Source: Niveispirillum irakense DSM 11586
Lineage (GTDB): Bacteria; Pseudomonadota; Alphaproteobacteria; Azospirillales; Azospirillaceae
Direction: 5' to 3'
Length of the DNA: 64,000 nucleotides
Assembly: GCF_000429645.1 (NCBI RefSeq)
Contig: NZ_KE386933.1
Coordinates: 732,517 to 796,516, forward strand
Both the position numbers and the translations under genes were made by a program. Shown piece by piece: positions 33,511-43,023 of the stretch (its first letter is position 1; every line of letters begins with the position of its first letter). The notes under the pieces are model-generated. The model was given only the letters and a program-made list of their open reading frames with translations, was not told the DNA's origin and did not search any database.

Positions 33511-35946
33511 ATGATCCGCAACTGGCTGGTTATCGCCATCCGTAACTTGATGCGGCATCGGCTTTACAGCGCAATCAACATTATCGGGCTGGCGGTGGGG
33601 CTGGCCGCGGCCATGACCATCGCCCTGCTGCTGCGGCATGAACTGTCCTATGATAACCAGTTTGCGGCAGGGGACCGGATCTGGCGCTTGAACCGGACGG
33701 AAATCATCAGCGGCCGCCCGCCGGAACCGCTGGCCTCCCAGTCTTTTCCCCTGGCGTCGGCGTTGGCGCAGGCGTTCCCGGAACTGGAAACGGTGGTTCG
33801 CATCGGCCGGGCGCGGGAAATTCTGCGTATTGATGGGGAAAGCCAGTATCAGACCATCACGCTGGTCGATCCCGCCTATTTCACCCTGTTCGACTGGCCT
33901 TTTCTGGAAGGGGACCGGGCTACCGCCCTGGCCCAGCCGGACCGGGTGGTGTTGACCCAATCAACGGCAAGCCGCCTGTTCCGTCACAGTAGCGCACTGG
34001 GCCGGACGGTGGAAATGGGGGATGGGCGCCTATTGACGGTCAGTGGCGTCATGGTCGATCCCCCTTCCAACAGCAGTTTCTATGGGTTGGAAATGCTGAC
34101 GGCGACCACGACCCAACTGCCCCGGATTGTGCAGAGCCAGGAGGATTGGGGGTCCAATTGGCTGCATATCTTCACGCTGGTGAAGCCGGGTACGGACGTG
34201 CCGGCTCTTCAACAGCGACTGCGCGACTTTCTGGTCCAGGTCCGCCCCGGTGCATCAGACGAGGCGGAGAGCGGCTTCCGTGCGGAATTGTGGTTGCAGC
34301 CGCTGCATGATCTCCATCTCAACCCCGTGGATGCCAGTATCAGTGGGCGCACCATGGTGCTGGGGTTGACGGCGCTGGCGGCGATCATCCTGGCGGTTGC
34401 CTCGATCAATTTCATCAATCTTTCCACAGCGCGGGGGGCTTTGCGGGCACGGGAAGTGGCCTTGCGCAAGGCGCTGGGCGCGCCGCGCCATCTGGTGGTG
34501 ATGCAGTTTCTGGGGGAATCGCTGTTGCTGACGTTGCTGGCTGGGCTGGTGGCGACAGCTTGGCTGGAAATCTCCTTTCCCGTCCTGCAAACCTATTTCG
34601 GGTTGGTGATTGATCCGGCCTTCCGTCAAATCGGCTGGGTTGCTGGGTCAGGCCTTCTCATGGCGCTGGCTTTGGGGCTGCTGGGTGGCTTCTATCCGGC
34701 GGTCATGCTGTCAGGATATCGACCGGCGACAATATTGCGCGGCGGCAAGATCGCGGCGGCTGGCGGGGGGCGTCTGCGCGCCTTCCTGGTCGTTCTCCAG
34801 TTTACCGTCGCTATTGCCCTGGCTATCGGTACGGCCACGGTTATCGCCCAGACCCGCCACGCCGCCAGCCGCGACCTGGGCTTTGACCGGGAGAATGTAG
34901 TTCTGTTGCGCGGCTTGGCCCAAAAGGATGCAAAGGGCAAGCTGGATGTGCTGAAAGCCCGGTTGAACGCCGATCCGGGGGTGATTGGCGTCGCGGCAGG
35001 CCCGCGTGCACCCGGCGATCCGTCGGAAAACACCGTCGGCTATACAAGGCGGGAAGTGCCCGGCCTGAACCTGACAATGCGGACCGAGCAGGTGGATTTC
35101 GGTTATTTCAAGGTCCTGGACATTCCGGTCATCGCCGGTCGCGTCTTCGAGGAGGAACGTGGTACCGACCTTTTGCCGCCGGAGGCGATGGGTGATCCGG
35201 CGCAACGCCTTGATGCCAACGTCATCCTGTCGCGCAGCGCGGTACGTCAGCTAGGATGGCTGACACCGCAGGAGGCGCTGGGCCGCTCCTTTGCCATACC
35301 CGGTGATATTGATGTCAGGCTGACCGTTATCGGTGTGGTGGAGGATGTGCAGTACAAGTCCGCCCGCGATGCCACGGTAGCGACCGTCTATCTGGCGGCA
35401 CCTTACCGCGCAGATTTGGTCTTTATCCGGCTGCGGGGCGGTGATGTGCCGGCCACGGTGCAACGGCTGGAAGAGATCTGGCGGGAGGTGATACCCCAGG
35501 TGCCCTTGCGCCGGGAGTTTCTGGACCAGCAGATCGACCGCCTGTATGCCGACTATGTGCAGATGGCCCGCATCGCTGCCGGTTTTGCCGGGCTGGCCAT
35601 CCTGATCGCCTGTCTGGGCCTGTTCGGGCTTGCCAGCTTCACAGCCGAACGCCGCACCAAGGAGATCGGCATCCGCAAGGTGCTGGGGGCGGGGGTACTG
35701 GCGATTGTGCGACTGCTGATCTGGCAGTTCTCCCGGCCGGTGCTGCTGGCGATCCTGTTGGCCTGGGGCATTGCCGGGATTGTGTTGTCGCACTGGCTGG
35801 CGGGTTTTGCCTATCGGGTGCCCCTGGACCCGCTGCTGTTCCTGATAGCAGGCGGCGGGGCGCTGGTGATCGCCTGGGTAACGGTGGCCGGCCATGCCGC
35901 GCGCGTGGCCATGGCCAAACCGGTGCAGGCGCTACGGTATGAGTGA
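33511..35946 (+). CDS. FtsX/MacB-type ABC permease 2 (two-domain)
   Basis: An 811-residue paralogue of the preceding permease, with the same order of helix, periplasmic core, FtsX domain, helix, core and FtsX domain. Shared blocks are MRHRLYSAINIIGLAVGLA at the N-terminus, VASINFINLSTARGALRAREV in the middle (short form: REVALRKALGAPRHLV), and TKEIGIRKVLGAG plus AKPVQALRYE at the end. The gap after permease 1 is 30 nt. Its 3' end overlaps the convergent mobA gene by 15 nt, and there is no room for a terminator. Confidence 0.9.
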   Translation: MIRNWLVIAIRNLMRHRLYSAINIIGLAVGLAAAMTIALLLRHELSYDNQFAAGDRIWRLNRTEIISGRPPEPLASQSFPLASALAQAFPELETVVRIGRAREILRIDGESQYQTITLVDPAYFTLFDWPFLEGDRATALAQPDRVVLTQSTASRLFRHSSALGRTVEMGDGRLLTVSGVMVDPPSNSSFYGLEMLTATTTQLPRIVQSQEDWGSNWLHIFTLVKPGTDVPALQQRLRDFLVQVRPGASDEAESGFRAELWLQPLHDLHLNPVDASISGRTMVLGLTALAAIILAVASINFINLSTARGALRAREVALRKALGAPRHLVVMQFLGESLLLTLLAGLVATAWLEISFPVLQTYFGLVIDPAFRQIGWVAGSGLLMALALGLLGGFYPAVMLSGYRPATILRGGKIAAAGGGRLRAFLVVLQFTVAIALAIGTATVIAQTRHAASRDLGFDRENVVLLRGLAQKDAKGKLDVLKARLNADPGVIGVAAGPRAPGDPSENTVGYTRREVPGLNLTMRTEQVDFGYFKVLDIPVIAGRVFEEERGTDLLPPEAMGDPAQRLDANVILSRSAVRQLGWLTPQEALGRSFAIPGDIDVRLTVIGVVEDVQYKSARDATVATVYLAAPYRADLVFIRLRGGDVPATVQRLEEIWREVIPQVPLRREFLDQQIDRLYADYVQMARIAAGFAGLAILIACLGLFGLASFTAERRTKEIGIRKVLGAGVLAIVRLLIWQFSRPVLLAILLAWGIAGIVLSHWLAGFAYRVPLDPLLFLIAGGGALVIAWVTVAGHAARVAMAKPVQALRYE

Positions 35947-36615
35947 GGCGGCAATGCCAGTCGCGATCTCAAGGTCTTCAGGTCGGTTGATGTTGAAGAA
36001 GGGATCGAAGGGCTTGTCGGAATAGTCAGCATGGGCGGTGCCATGGCGTGCCGCCCAATGCCCCACCCGACGGATGTCTTCTTCCACCAATGCCCGGTGC
36101 AGGTCCGCCGCCAGCCTGACGGGCCAAAGGGCCACAACGGGGTGGGGGCGGGCGCCCTGTTCCTGCACGGTTCGGGCGCAAGCGATGGCGGTGCCCGCCG
36201 CGGCCCGCGCCTGCCACAGCCGGCATACCAGGTCGGCTGGCAGAAACGGGCAGTCACCGGGCACGGTGACAATATCGGTGATAGTGGGATCGGTGGCACA
36301 AGCCCATTCCATCGCCGCCAGCACGCCGGCCAGCGGACCTGGATGCCCCTCCACCCCGTCCGGGATGATGGCACAGCCGTCTGGCAATACCCCCGCGAAC
36401 CGGGCTGGGTCGCCATTGGCATTCAAAATCAAAGGCCCCACCTGGGGGGCCAGCCGGTCGATAATATGGGTCAGCAGGGGGAGCCCGGCCACTAGGCGCA
36501 AGGCTTTGTCGCCGCCGCCCAGCCGCGTTGCCAGCCCCCCGGCGAGGATGACGCCAGCGATGGAGGGGCGCTGCGGGGCTTTTTGCCCCGGCCCATCATT
36601 CATCATGGCTTCCAT
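35932..36615 (-). CDS. mobA: Molybdenum cofactor guanylyltransferase
   Basis: It attaches GMP from GTP to molybdopterin to make the bis-MGD cofactor. The 227-residue product has the nucleotide-binding signature GVILAGGLATRLGGGDKAL near residues 21-39. GPLAGVLAAMEWA and the metal-binding VPGDCPFLPADLV come in the middle, and FNINRPEDLE near the end, as in MobA. It has starts at 36615, 36603 and 36600; the first ten residues are not conserved. It lies between the ABC operon and the second small-peptide pair but looks unrelated to them. Confidence 0.92.
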   Translation of the reverse strand: MEAMMNDGPGQKAPQRPSIAGVILAGGLATRLGGGDKALRLVAGLPLLTHIIDRLAPQVGPLILNANGDPARFAGVLPDGCAIIPDGVEGHPGPLAGVLAAMEWACATDPTITDIVTVPGDCPFLPADLVCRLWQARAAAGTAIACARTVQEQGARPHPVVALWPVRLAADLHRALVEEDIRRVGHWAARHGTAHADYSDKPFDPFFNINRPEDLEIATGIAASLIP

Positions 36616-36953
36616 CCTCTGTGTATCTGCGCCGTCATCATTGCCAGGGCCAAGCGCGAAGGCGGGCCTGTCGGGTACTATATCCGGATGAGGCGTATTT
36701 GTATTTCCGCGAAATGGCGCGCTGAAAGCAGCAAGGCGACGCGGCGGGAAAAGGCTGTACCGCCTTTTATGTCTTTGATTGTCGGTAAGGAATGTTGGAT
36801 GCGGCCGGCATATCGGGCCCTGTGGCTGGATTTCCTGTCACCTTCAGTCCGGTGACGCAGCGCTTGAGAGCGCTATTTTCATCCAGCCGTGGCGGGCATC
36901 CGTATATGGGTAATGTTTTGTCCTGCACCGCGTGGCGGGCAAGGGCAGGGGGC
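36616..36953. other. Intergenic region without a recognisable gene
   Basis: The region lies between the mobA start and the end of the small-peptide gene at 36954. It holds two short inverted repeats, GTCACC-N8-GGTGAC (from about 36838) and AGCGCT-TGAG-AGCGCT followed by ATTTT (about 36861-36881). No reading frame has convincing features. Confidence 0.5.
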
Positions 36954-37094
36954 TTACAGCAGCAAGGCGATGGCGAGCGTGAGGATAACGCCCATGCCCA
37001 AGGCCACCACACTGCTGGCGATATCGGACAGGGGCGAGTCTTCCCCACCGATGCGGTCCATGGTGCTGTTGGCGGTCAAGCGAATGGCAGACAT
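36954..37094 (-). CDS. Small single-pass membrane peptide B, 46 aa
   Basis: The second gene behind the sigma-54 promoter at 37340. AAGGAGAAG precedes the ATG at 37094. The product has a hydrophilic head (MSAIRLTANSTMDRIGGEDS), then PLSDIASS, then a hydrophobic helix (VVALGMGVILTLAIALLL) reaching the C-terminus. It has exactly the same length as peptide A, and its PLSDIA segment matches GLADIV of A and LFADLI of C. It starts 46 nt after the end of peptide C on the same strand. Unknown function. Confidence 0.7.
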   Translation of the reverse strand: MSAIRLTANSTMDRIGGEDSPLSDIASSVVALGMGVILTLAIALLL

Positions 37095-37140
37095 TTGATC
37101 TTCTCCTTGATTTGAGCAGTTGTTCTGGCGAGGGCGGTTA

Positions 37141-37296
37141 TCAAAGCATCGCATTCAGCAGCAGCGTCATCAGCGCGCCGCAGGCGAGTACGGCAACCGC
37201 TTCGACCAGTTCCGCACCCTTGGGCAGGGCGGCGATCAGATCGGCGAACAGGTTGTTCTGGTTGGCGGTTTCGGTGGTGTTGGTCAGGAAGGTCAT
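37141..37296 (-). CDS. Small single-pass membrane peptide C, 51 aa
   Basis: The first gene behind the minus-strand sigma-54 promoter. The ATG at 37296 is 6 nt from GGAG, and the leader is about 30 nt. The product has a polar head (MTFLTNTTETANQNN), the segment LFADLIAALPKGAEL and a hydrophobic C-terminal helix (VEAVAVLACGALMTLLLNAML, ending at the C-terminus). Its architecture matches peptides A and B. An in-frame ATG at 37308 lacks a ribosome binding site. Unknown function. Confidence 0.7.
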   Translation of the reverse strand: MTFLTNTTETANQNNLFADLIAALPKGAELVEAVAVLACGALMTLLLNAML

Positions 37297-37339
37297 CGTC
37301 AGCTCCATCGGGCTTCGTGTTTCAGATGACCCCATATAA

Positions 37340-37355
37340 GCAAACAGCGTGCCAA
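37340..37355 (-). promoter_or_regulatory. Sigma-54 (-24/-12) promoter of the peptide C-B operon
   Basis: Read on the minus strand the bases are TTGGCACGCTGTTTGC, a perfect match to YTGGCACG-N4-TTGC. Transcription should start near 37328, about 32 nt before the peptide C ATG. Confidence 0.85.
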
Positions 37356-37470
37356 GTGCCGTTCTGGCATATTCTGGAAAATATTGACGGCTCTTGGTGG
37401 TGATTTTGTTCGTAGAGTGGCGCGATGCGCACTCTGTCGCCATATTCGCCACTGGGTATTGCTGTCCGAC

Positions 37471-37519
37471 CTGTCCGGAAATGAACAGTCATCCGATTTT
37501 TCTGATCGAAACTGGACAG
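37471..37519 (-). promoter_or_regulatory. Two enhancer-like palindromes upstream of the peptide C-B promoter
   Basis: CTGTCCGGAAATGAACAG (37471-37488) and CTGATCGAAACTGGACAG (37502-37519) fit CTGTCC-N6-GGACAG with one or two changes. They lie about 115-165 bp upstream of the -24 element. The minus-strand version of the first contains TGTTCATTTCCGGACA, nearly identical to TGTCCATTTCCGGACA at 28649-28664. Confidence 0.65.
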
Positions 37520-37548
37520 GGCTGAACCGCAATGGTCGCCCGCGTCAT

Positions 37549-37584
37549 AAAAAAAGCCCCGATGGCATTAACCACCGGGGCTTT
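37549..37584 (-). terminator. Rho-independent terminator after ccrM
   Basis: AAAGCCCCG (37553-37561) and CGGGGCTTT (37576-37584) form a stem. On the minus strand it is followed by seven T residues (37555-37549), 25 nt past the ccrM stop. Confidence 0.85.
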
Positions 37585-37608
37585 CCTCAGATAATGGCAG
37601 CCTTCAGG

Positions 37609-39424
<1,816 letters not shown>

Positions 39425-39484
39425 GGGCTTGGTTTGGCAAGGTTGGTTCGGGGACGCTAACGACAGCAGGAGATGGCGGCCAGA

Positions 39485-39498
39485 TTGCGCTGGATCAA
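39485..39498. promoter_or_regulatory. FNR/FixK-type box between rnhB and hemN
   Basis: TTGCGCTGGATCAA matches TTGAT-N4-ATCAA in 8 of 10 fixed positions. It lies 70 bp upstream of hemN, the oxygen-independent enzyme, and 61 bp from the rnhB start. This is a typical site for control by low oxygen. Confidence 0.6.
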
Positions 39499-39567
39499 AG
39501 CGGGGATGGTTCAATCGGCGCATTGTTGCCGCAACCTTACCTCCCGATCCAGTCAGAGCCAGCCGCG

Positions 39568-40920
39568 ATGCACCCTGATCTTGTCGCCAAATACCGCCAC
39601 CAGCGTGTGCCGCGCTACACCTCTTATCCGGCATCGCCGCATTTTTCCCCGACGGTGACGGCCAGCACCTATCGCGGCTGGCTGGAAAAGCTGGACCCGG
39701 CTTCCAGCCTGTCACTTTACCTGCATGTGCCCTTCTGCCGCAGCATGTGCTGGTATTGCGGTTGCCACACAACAGTCGTGCGCCATGCCGATCCGGTCTG
39801 GGATTATGTCGCCGCCCTGTCATCGGAAATCCGCCATGTCGCCGGGCTGCTGCCTAAAGGGCCGGTGGTCCGCCATATCCATTTTGGTGGCGGCACCCCC
39901 ACCTTGATGCCGCCGCAGGCTTTGCGCGGGCTGATGGCGGAGTTGCGCAGCCGCTTCACCATCGCGCCCGATGCCGAACTGGCGATTGAGATCGACCCCC
40001 GGACCCTGACGGCGGAGATGACGACGGCCCTGGGCGATACCGGTTTCACCCGCGCCTCGCTGGGAGTGCAGAGTTTCGATCCCGTCGTGCAGGCCGCCAT
40101 CAACCGCATCCAGCCGGTAGAGATGACGGCGTTGGCCATCGATGGGCTGCGTCGGGCGGGCATCCACGCCATCAATCTTGACCTTCTCTACGGTCTGCCG
40201 ATGCAGACGGTGGAAAGCTGTGTGCGCACGGTGGAAACCGCGCTCAACCTGTCGCCGGACCGGCTGTCCATCTTCGGCTATGCCCATATGCCCGGTTTCA
40301 AGGCGCACCAGTCCCGCATCAACGAGGCGGAATTGCCCGACGCCGATGCCCGCATCGCGCAGAATGCGGCGATTGAGGAGACGCTGCTGGCCGCCGGCTA
40401 TGTCCGGATCGGGCTGGACCATTTTGCCAAGCCCGATGATCCCATTGCCCTGGCTGCCGGCAATGGCGGGCTGCGGCGCAATTTCCAGGGATACACGACG
40501 GATGATGCCGATGCCCTGTTGGGCTTTGGGGCTTCGGCCATTGGGCGGGTGCCGCAAGGCTATGTCGCCAATGTGCTGCAGGTGCCGGCCTATATGAAGG
40601 CGGTGGAGGAATTTGGCGTCGCCACGGCGCGCGGTTACCGCATGACCCTGGATGACCGGCTGCGCGCCACCCTGATCGAACGGCTGATGTGCCATTTCAG
40701 CGTCGATATGGCCGAGATGGCGGGTCAGTTCGATGTGACGACTGACAGCATCATGCCGGCGGAACCGGCCCTGGCCGCGCTGATCGCTGATGGGGTGGTG
40801 GAACTGCATGGCACGCGGCTGGTGGTGCCGGACCCGGCCCGCCCGCTGGTGCGCAGTGTTGCCGCCCTGTTCGACGCCCATCTGGACCCGGAAGGCGGGC
40901 GCCACAGCAAGGCCATCTAA
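39568..40920 (+). CDS. hemN: Oxygen-independent coproporphyrinogen III oxidase
   Basis: A 450-residue radical SAM enzyme that makes protoporphyrinogen IX without oxygen. The iron-sulfur cysteines are C57, C61 and C64 in FCRSMCWYCGC; the fourth Cys (66) is also conserved in HemN. The N-terminal YTSYPASPHF block, HFGGGTPTL and SLGVQSFDP are family motifs, and NLDLLYGLPMQT is typical too. The C-terminal HemN domain holds GFGASAIGR. The length and N-terminus separate it from HemW. An FNR-like box lies upstream. It is convergent with the YeiH-type gene, with only 4 nt between the stops. Confidence 0.93.
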   Translation: MHPDLVAKYRHQRVPRYTSYPASPHFSPTVTASTYRGWLEKLDPASSLSLYLHVPFCRSMCWYCGCHTTVVRHADPVWDYVAALSSEIRHVAGLLPKGPVVRHIHFGGGTPTLMPPQALRGLMAELRSRFTIAPDAELAIEIDPRTLTAEMTTALGDTGFTRASLGVQSFDPVVQAAINRIQPVEMTALAIDGLRRAGIHAINLDLLYGLPMQTVESCVRTVETALNLSPDRLSIFGYAHMPGFKAHQSRINEAELPDADARIAQNAAIEETLLAAGYVRIGLDHFAKPDDPIALAAGNGGLRRNFQGYTTDDADALLGFGASAIGRVPQGYVANVLQVPAYMKAVEEFGVATARGYRMTLDDRLRATLIERLMCHFSVDMAEMAGQFDVTTDSIMPAEPALAALIADGVVELHGTRLVVPDPARPLVRSVAALFDAHLDPEGGRHSKAI

Positions 40921-40924
40921 GCCA

Positions 40925-41962
40925 CTAAACCACCGGCAACAGGGACAGCAGGCCCAGGCCCATCCCCACCAGTGCCAGCAGGGACAGGGTGGCGGCCAGG
41001 ACCGTGCGATAGCCGGCCTTTCCCAGCCCGGTGATATCCACGAAAAGGCCCAGGCCTGCCATCGCCAGCAGGGTCAGCATATGGCTGGCCTCTGCGGCCG
41101 GGGTGACCAGCCCGGCTGGCACCAGTCCCAGGGCGCGCAAGGCGGCCAGCCCGGCAAAGCCGATGATGAACCAGGGCAGCAGCGCAGCGCGGGGGCGGGC
41201 TGCCGCTTCTCCCTGTCCACGCCCACCGATCAGCGACAGGACCAGCAATACCGGTCCCAGCAGCATGACCCGCGCCAGCTTCACCAGCATGCCCGTATGC
41301 AGGCTGACCATGCCGGTCATGGCGGTGGCGGCAGCGACTTGGGGAACGGCATAGACCGTCAACCCCGCCAGGATGCCATAATGCACCCCGTCCAGGCCGA
41401 GGGCGGCCCCGGCCAGCGGCAGCATCAGCACCGACAGCACGCCCAGCAGGGCGGTGAAGGCCAGCGCCGTGGCCGTTTCCCTGGCGGTGGCGCCAATCAC
41501 GGGAGCGGCGGCCACAATGGCACTGTTGCCACAGATGGAATTGCCGCACGCCACCAGCAAAGCCGGCCGGTGGTCCAGCCCCACGATACGGCCGATGCCA
41601 TAGCCGACCGTCAGCGACAGGGCGACGATGGTGGCGATGCCGGCCAGCAGCATCGGCCCAGCGGCCGCCAGTGCCCCTGCATCCAGTGTGGCGCCCAGCA
41701 GCAGGATCGCCCCTTCCAGCGGGTATTTGGCGGCAAACCCAATCCCATCCCCCCAATCCCGCCTTCCGGCGATGGCCCGCACCACCATGCCCAGCAGAAT
41801 GGCCAGCAATAAAGCATCCAGCCAGACGCGGCCGAACAGATGCTGCTGCGCCAGATGCCCCAGCCAACCGGCCCCGGCCACGCCGATGCTTGCCACCAGC
41901 CCTGGCAGCAGGGGCCGGAAAGCGGGCAGGGAAAAGGGGATAAGGGTCTGGCTTTTCATCAT
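40925..41962 (-). CDS. yeiH: YeiH family putative sulfur-compound exporter
   Basis: A 345-residue membrane protein of PF03601 with about ten helices. Characteristic segments are AKYPLEGAILLLGATLD, the loop ACGNSICGNSAIVAAAPVIG (the CGNSxCGNSAI signature) and VYAVPQVAAA. The family is thought to export sulfate, sulfite or a related anion, but direct evidence is thin. Starts at 41962 and 41959 are adjacent ATGs. It is divergent from a LysR regulator with a palindrome between them, like the yeiE-yeiH pair of enterobacteria. Confidence 0.85.
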   Translation of the reverse strand: MMKSQTLIPFSLPAFRPLLPGLVASIGVAGAGWLGHLAQQHLFGRVWLDALLLAILLGMVVRAIAGRRDWGDGIGFAAKYPLEGAILLLGATLDAGALAAAGPMLLAGIATIVALSLTVGYGIGRIVGLDHRPALLVACGNSICGNSAIVAAAPVIGATARETATALAFTALLGVLSVLMLPLAGAALGLDGVHYGILAGLTVYAVPQVAAATAMTGMVSLHTGMLVKLARVMLLGPVLLVLSLIGGRGQGEAAARPRAALLPWFIIGFAGLAALRALGLVPAGLVTPAAEASHMLTLLAMAGLGLFVDITGLGKAGYRTVLAATLSLLALVGMGLGLLSLLPVV

Positions 41963-41990
41963 GCCCACAGGCTGCGCCGTCTGGACCCAT

Positions 41991-42019
41991 CAATCCAACG
42001 AATGATATTGTTTGGATTG
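41991..42019. promoter_or_regulatory. LysR-type operator between yeiH and its regulator
   Basis: CAATCCAA (41991-41998) and TTGGATTG (42012-42019) form a perfect 8-bp inverted repeat with a 13-nt spacer, central in the 82-nt divergent gap. A site of this kind usually binds the divergently encoded LysR protein. Confidence 0.65.
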
Positions 42020-42044
42020 AGTGATAAAATCGAATGATTGATGG

Positions 42045-42935
42045 GTGCCCGCTGTGACGCTTGAGCAATTGCGCATCTTCCTGGCGGTGGCGGAGCGGGA
42101 GCATGTGACCCGCGCGGCAGAGGCGTTGAACCTCACCCAATCCGCCGTCAGTGCCGCGATCAAGGCGCTGGAGGAGCGGCATGGCGTGGCGCTGCTGCAC
42201 CGTGTTGGCCGCCGGGTGGAGCTGACGGAGGCTGGGCGGCTGTTTCAGCCGGAGGCGGCCGCCGTGCTGGCCCGTGCCCAGGCAGCAGAACAGGTGCTGG
42301 CCGATCTGGCGGGCCTGCGGCGCGGTGTTTTGGCGCTGGGGGCCAGCCAGACGGTGGCAAGCTATTGGCTGCCGCCCCGTCTTGTCCGTTTCCAGGCGCT
42401 TTATCCCGGTATCCGCCCCAGCCTGATGGAGGGCAATACGGCTGCCATCGTGCGCGCCCTGCTGGATGGCACGGTTGATCTGGGGTTGGTGGAAGGGGAG
42501 GTGGATGAACCATCCCTGGCCGGGGAGATTGTGGCCGATGACCGGTTGATCATCGTGGTCGCCCCCTCTCATCCGTGGGTGGGGCCGCATGTGGCGGGGT
42601 TGCCGCTGGATCTGGCGGGCAGCGGTTGGGTTCTGCGCGAACCAGGCTCGGGCACGCGATCCGCCTTTGCCCAAGCCTTGCCGGCGCTTGGCCACCGGTT
42701 GGAGGATTTGGATATTGTGCTGGAGTTCCCGTCCAATGAAGCGGTGTGCAGTGCTGTGGCCGCCGGCGCGGGGGCAGCGGCCCTGTCAGTGCATGTGGTG
42801 GCCCCGCTGGTAGCCGCCGGCCGGCTTTGCGCGGTGGGGCCAGCCCTGCCGGCGCGTCATTTCACCCTGCTCTGGCACCGGGAACGGCATCGCACCCGCG
42901 CCGCCCAGGCCTTTATTGACCTGTTGCGGCAATAG
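42045..42935 (+). CDS. LysR-type transcriptional regulator (YeiE-like)
   Basis: A 296-residue regulator with a GTG start (42045; a second GTG at 42054 is possible). The winged helix-turn-helix is at residues 5-65 (LEQLRIFLAVAEREHVTRAAEALNLTQSAVSAAIKALEE, key segments RAAEALNLTQSAVSAAI). The ligand-binding domain follows from about 90. Enterobacterial YeiE responds to sulfite and controls yeiH-type and other genes. The divergent position and the shared palindrome suggest the same pairing here. Confidence 0.9.
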   Translation: MPAVTLEQLRIFLAVAEREHVTRAAEALNLTQSAVSAAIKALEERHGVALLHRVGRRVELTEAGRLFQPEAAAVLARAQAAEQVLADLAGLRRGVLALGASQTVASYWLPPRLVRFQALYPGIRPSLMEGNTAAIVRALLDGTVDLGLVEGEVDEPSLAGEIVADDRLIIVVAPSHPWVGPHVAGLPLDLAGSGWVLREPGSGTRSAFAQALPALGHRLEDLDIVLEFPSNEAVCSAVAAGAGAAALSVHVVAPLVAAGRLCAVGPALPARHFTLLWHRERHRTRAAQAFIDLLRQ

Positions 42936-43023
42936 CCGGCACCTAACCGGTAATTGATGATGGACGCAATCCGGGCCGGCGGGCAAAGTGGATCCCTTCG
43001 GACTGTCACAAAAGTGTCAAGAA

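Noticed and set aside
36688-36855. Short plus-strand frame in the gap beside mobA
   Set aside because: It lacks a ribosome binding site and any recognisable pattern; composition is basic and irregular.
40917-42695. 592-codon minus-strand frame across yeiH and the LysR gene
   Set aside because: It overlaps yeiH out of phase and the LysR gene in antisense; neither half matches a family.
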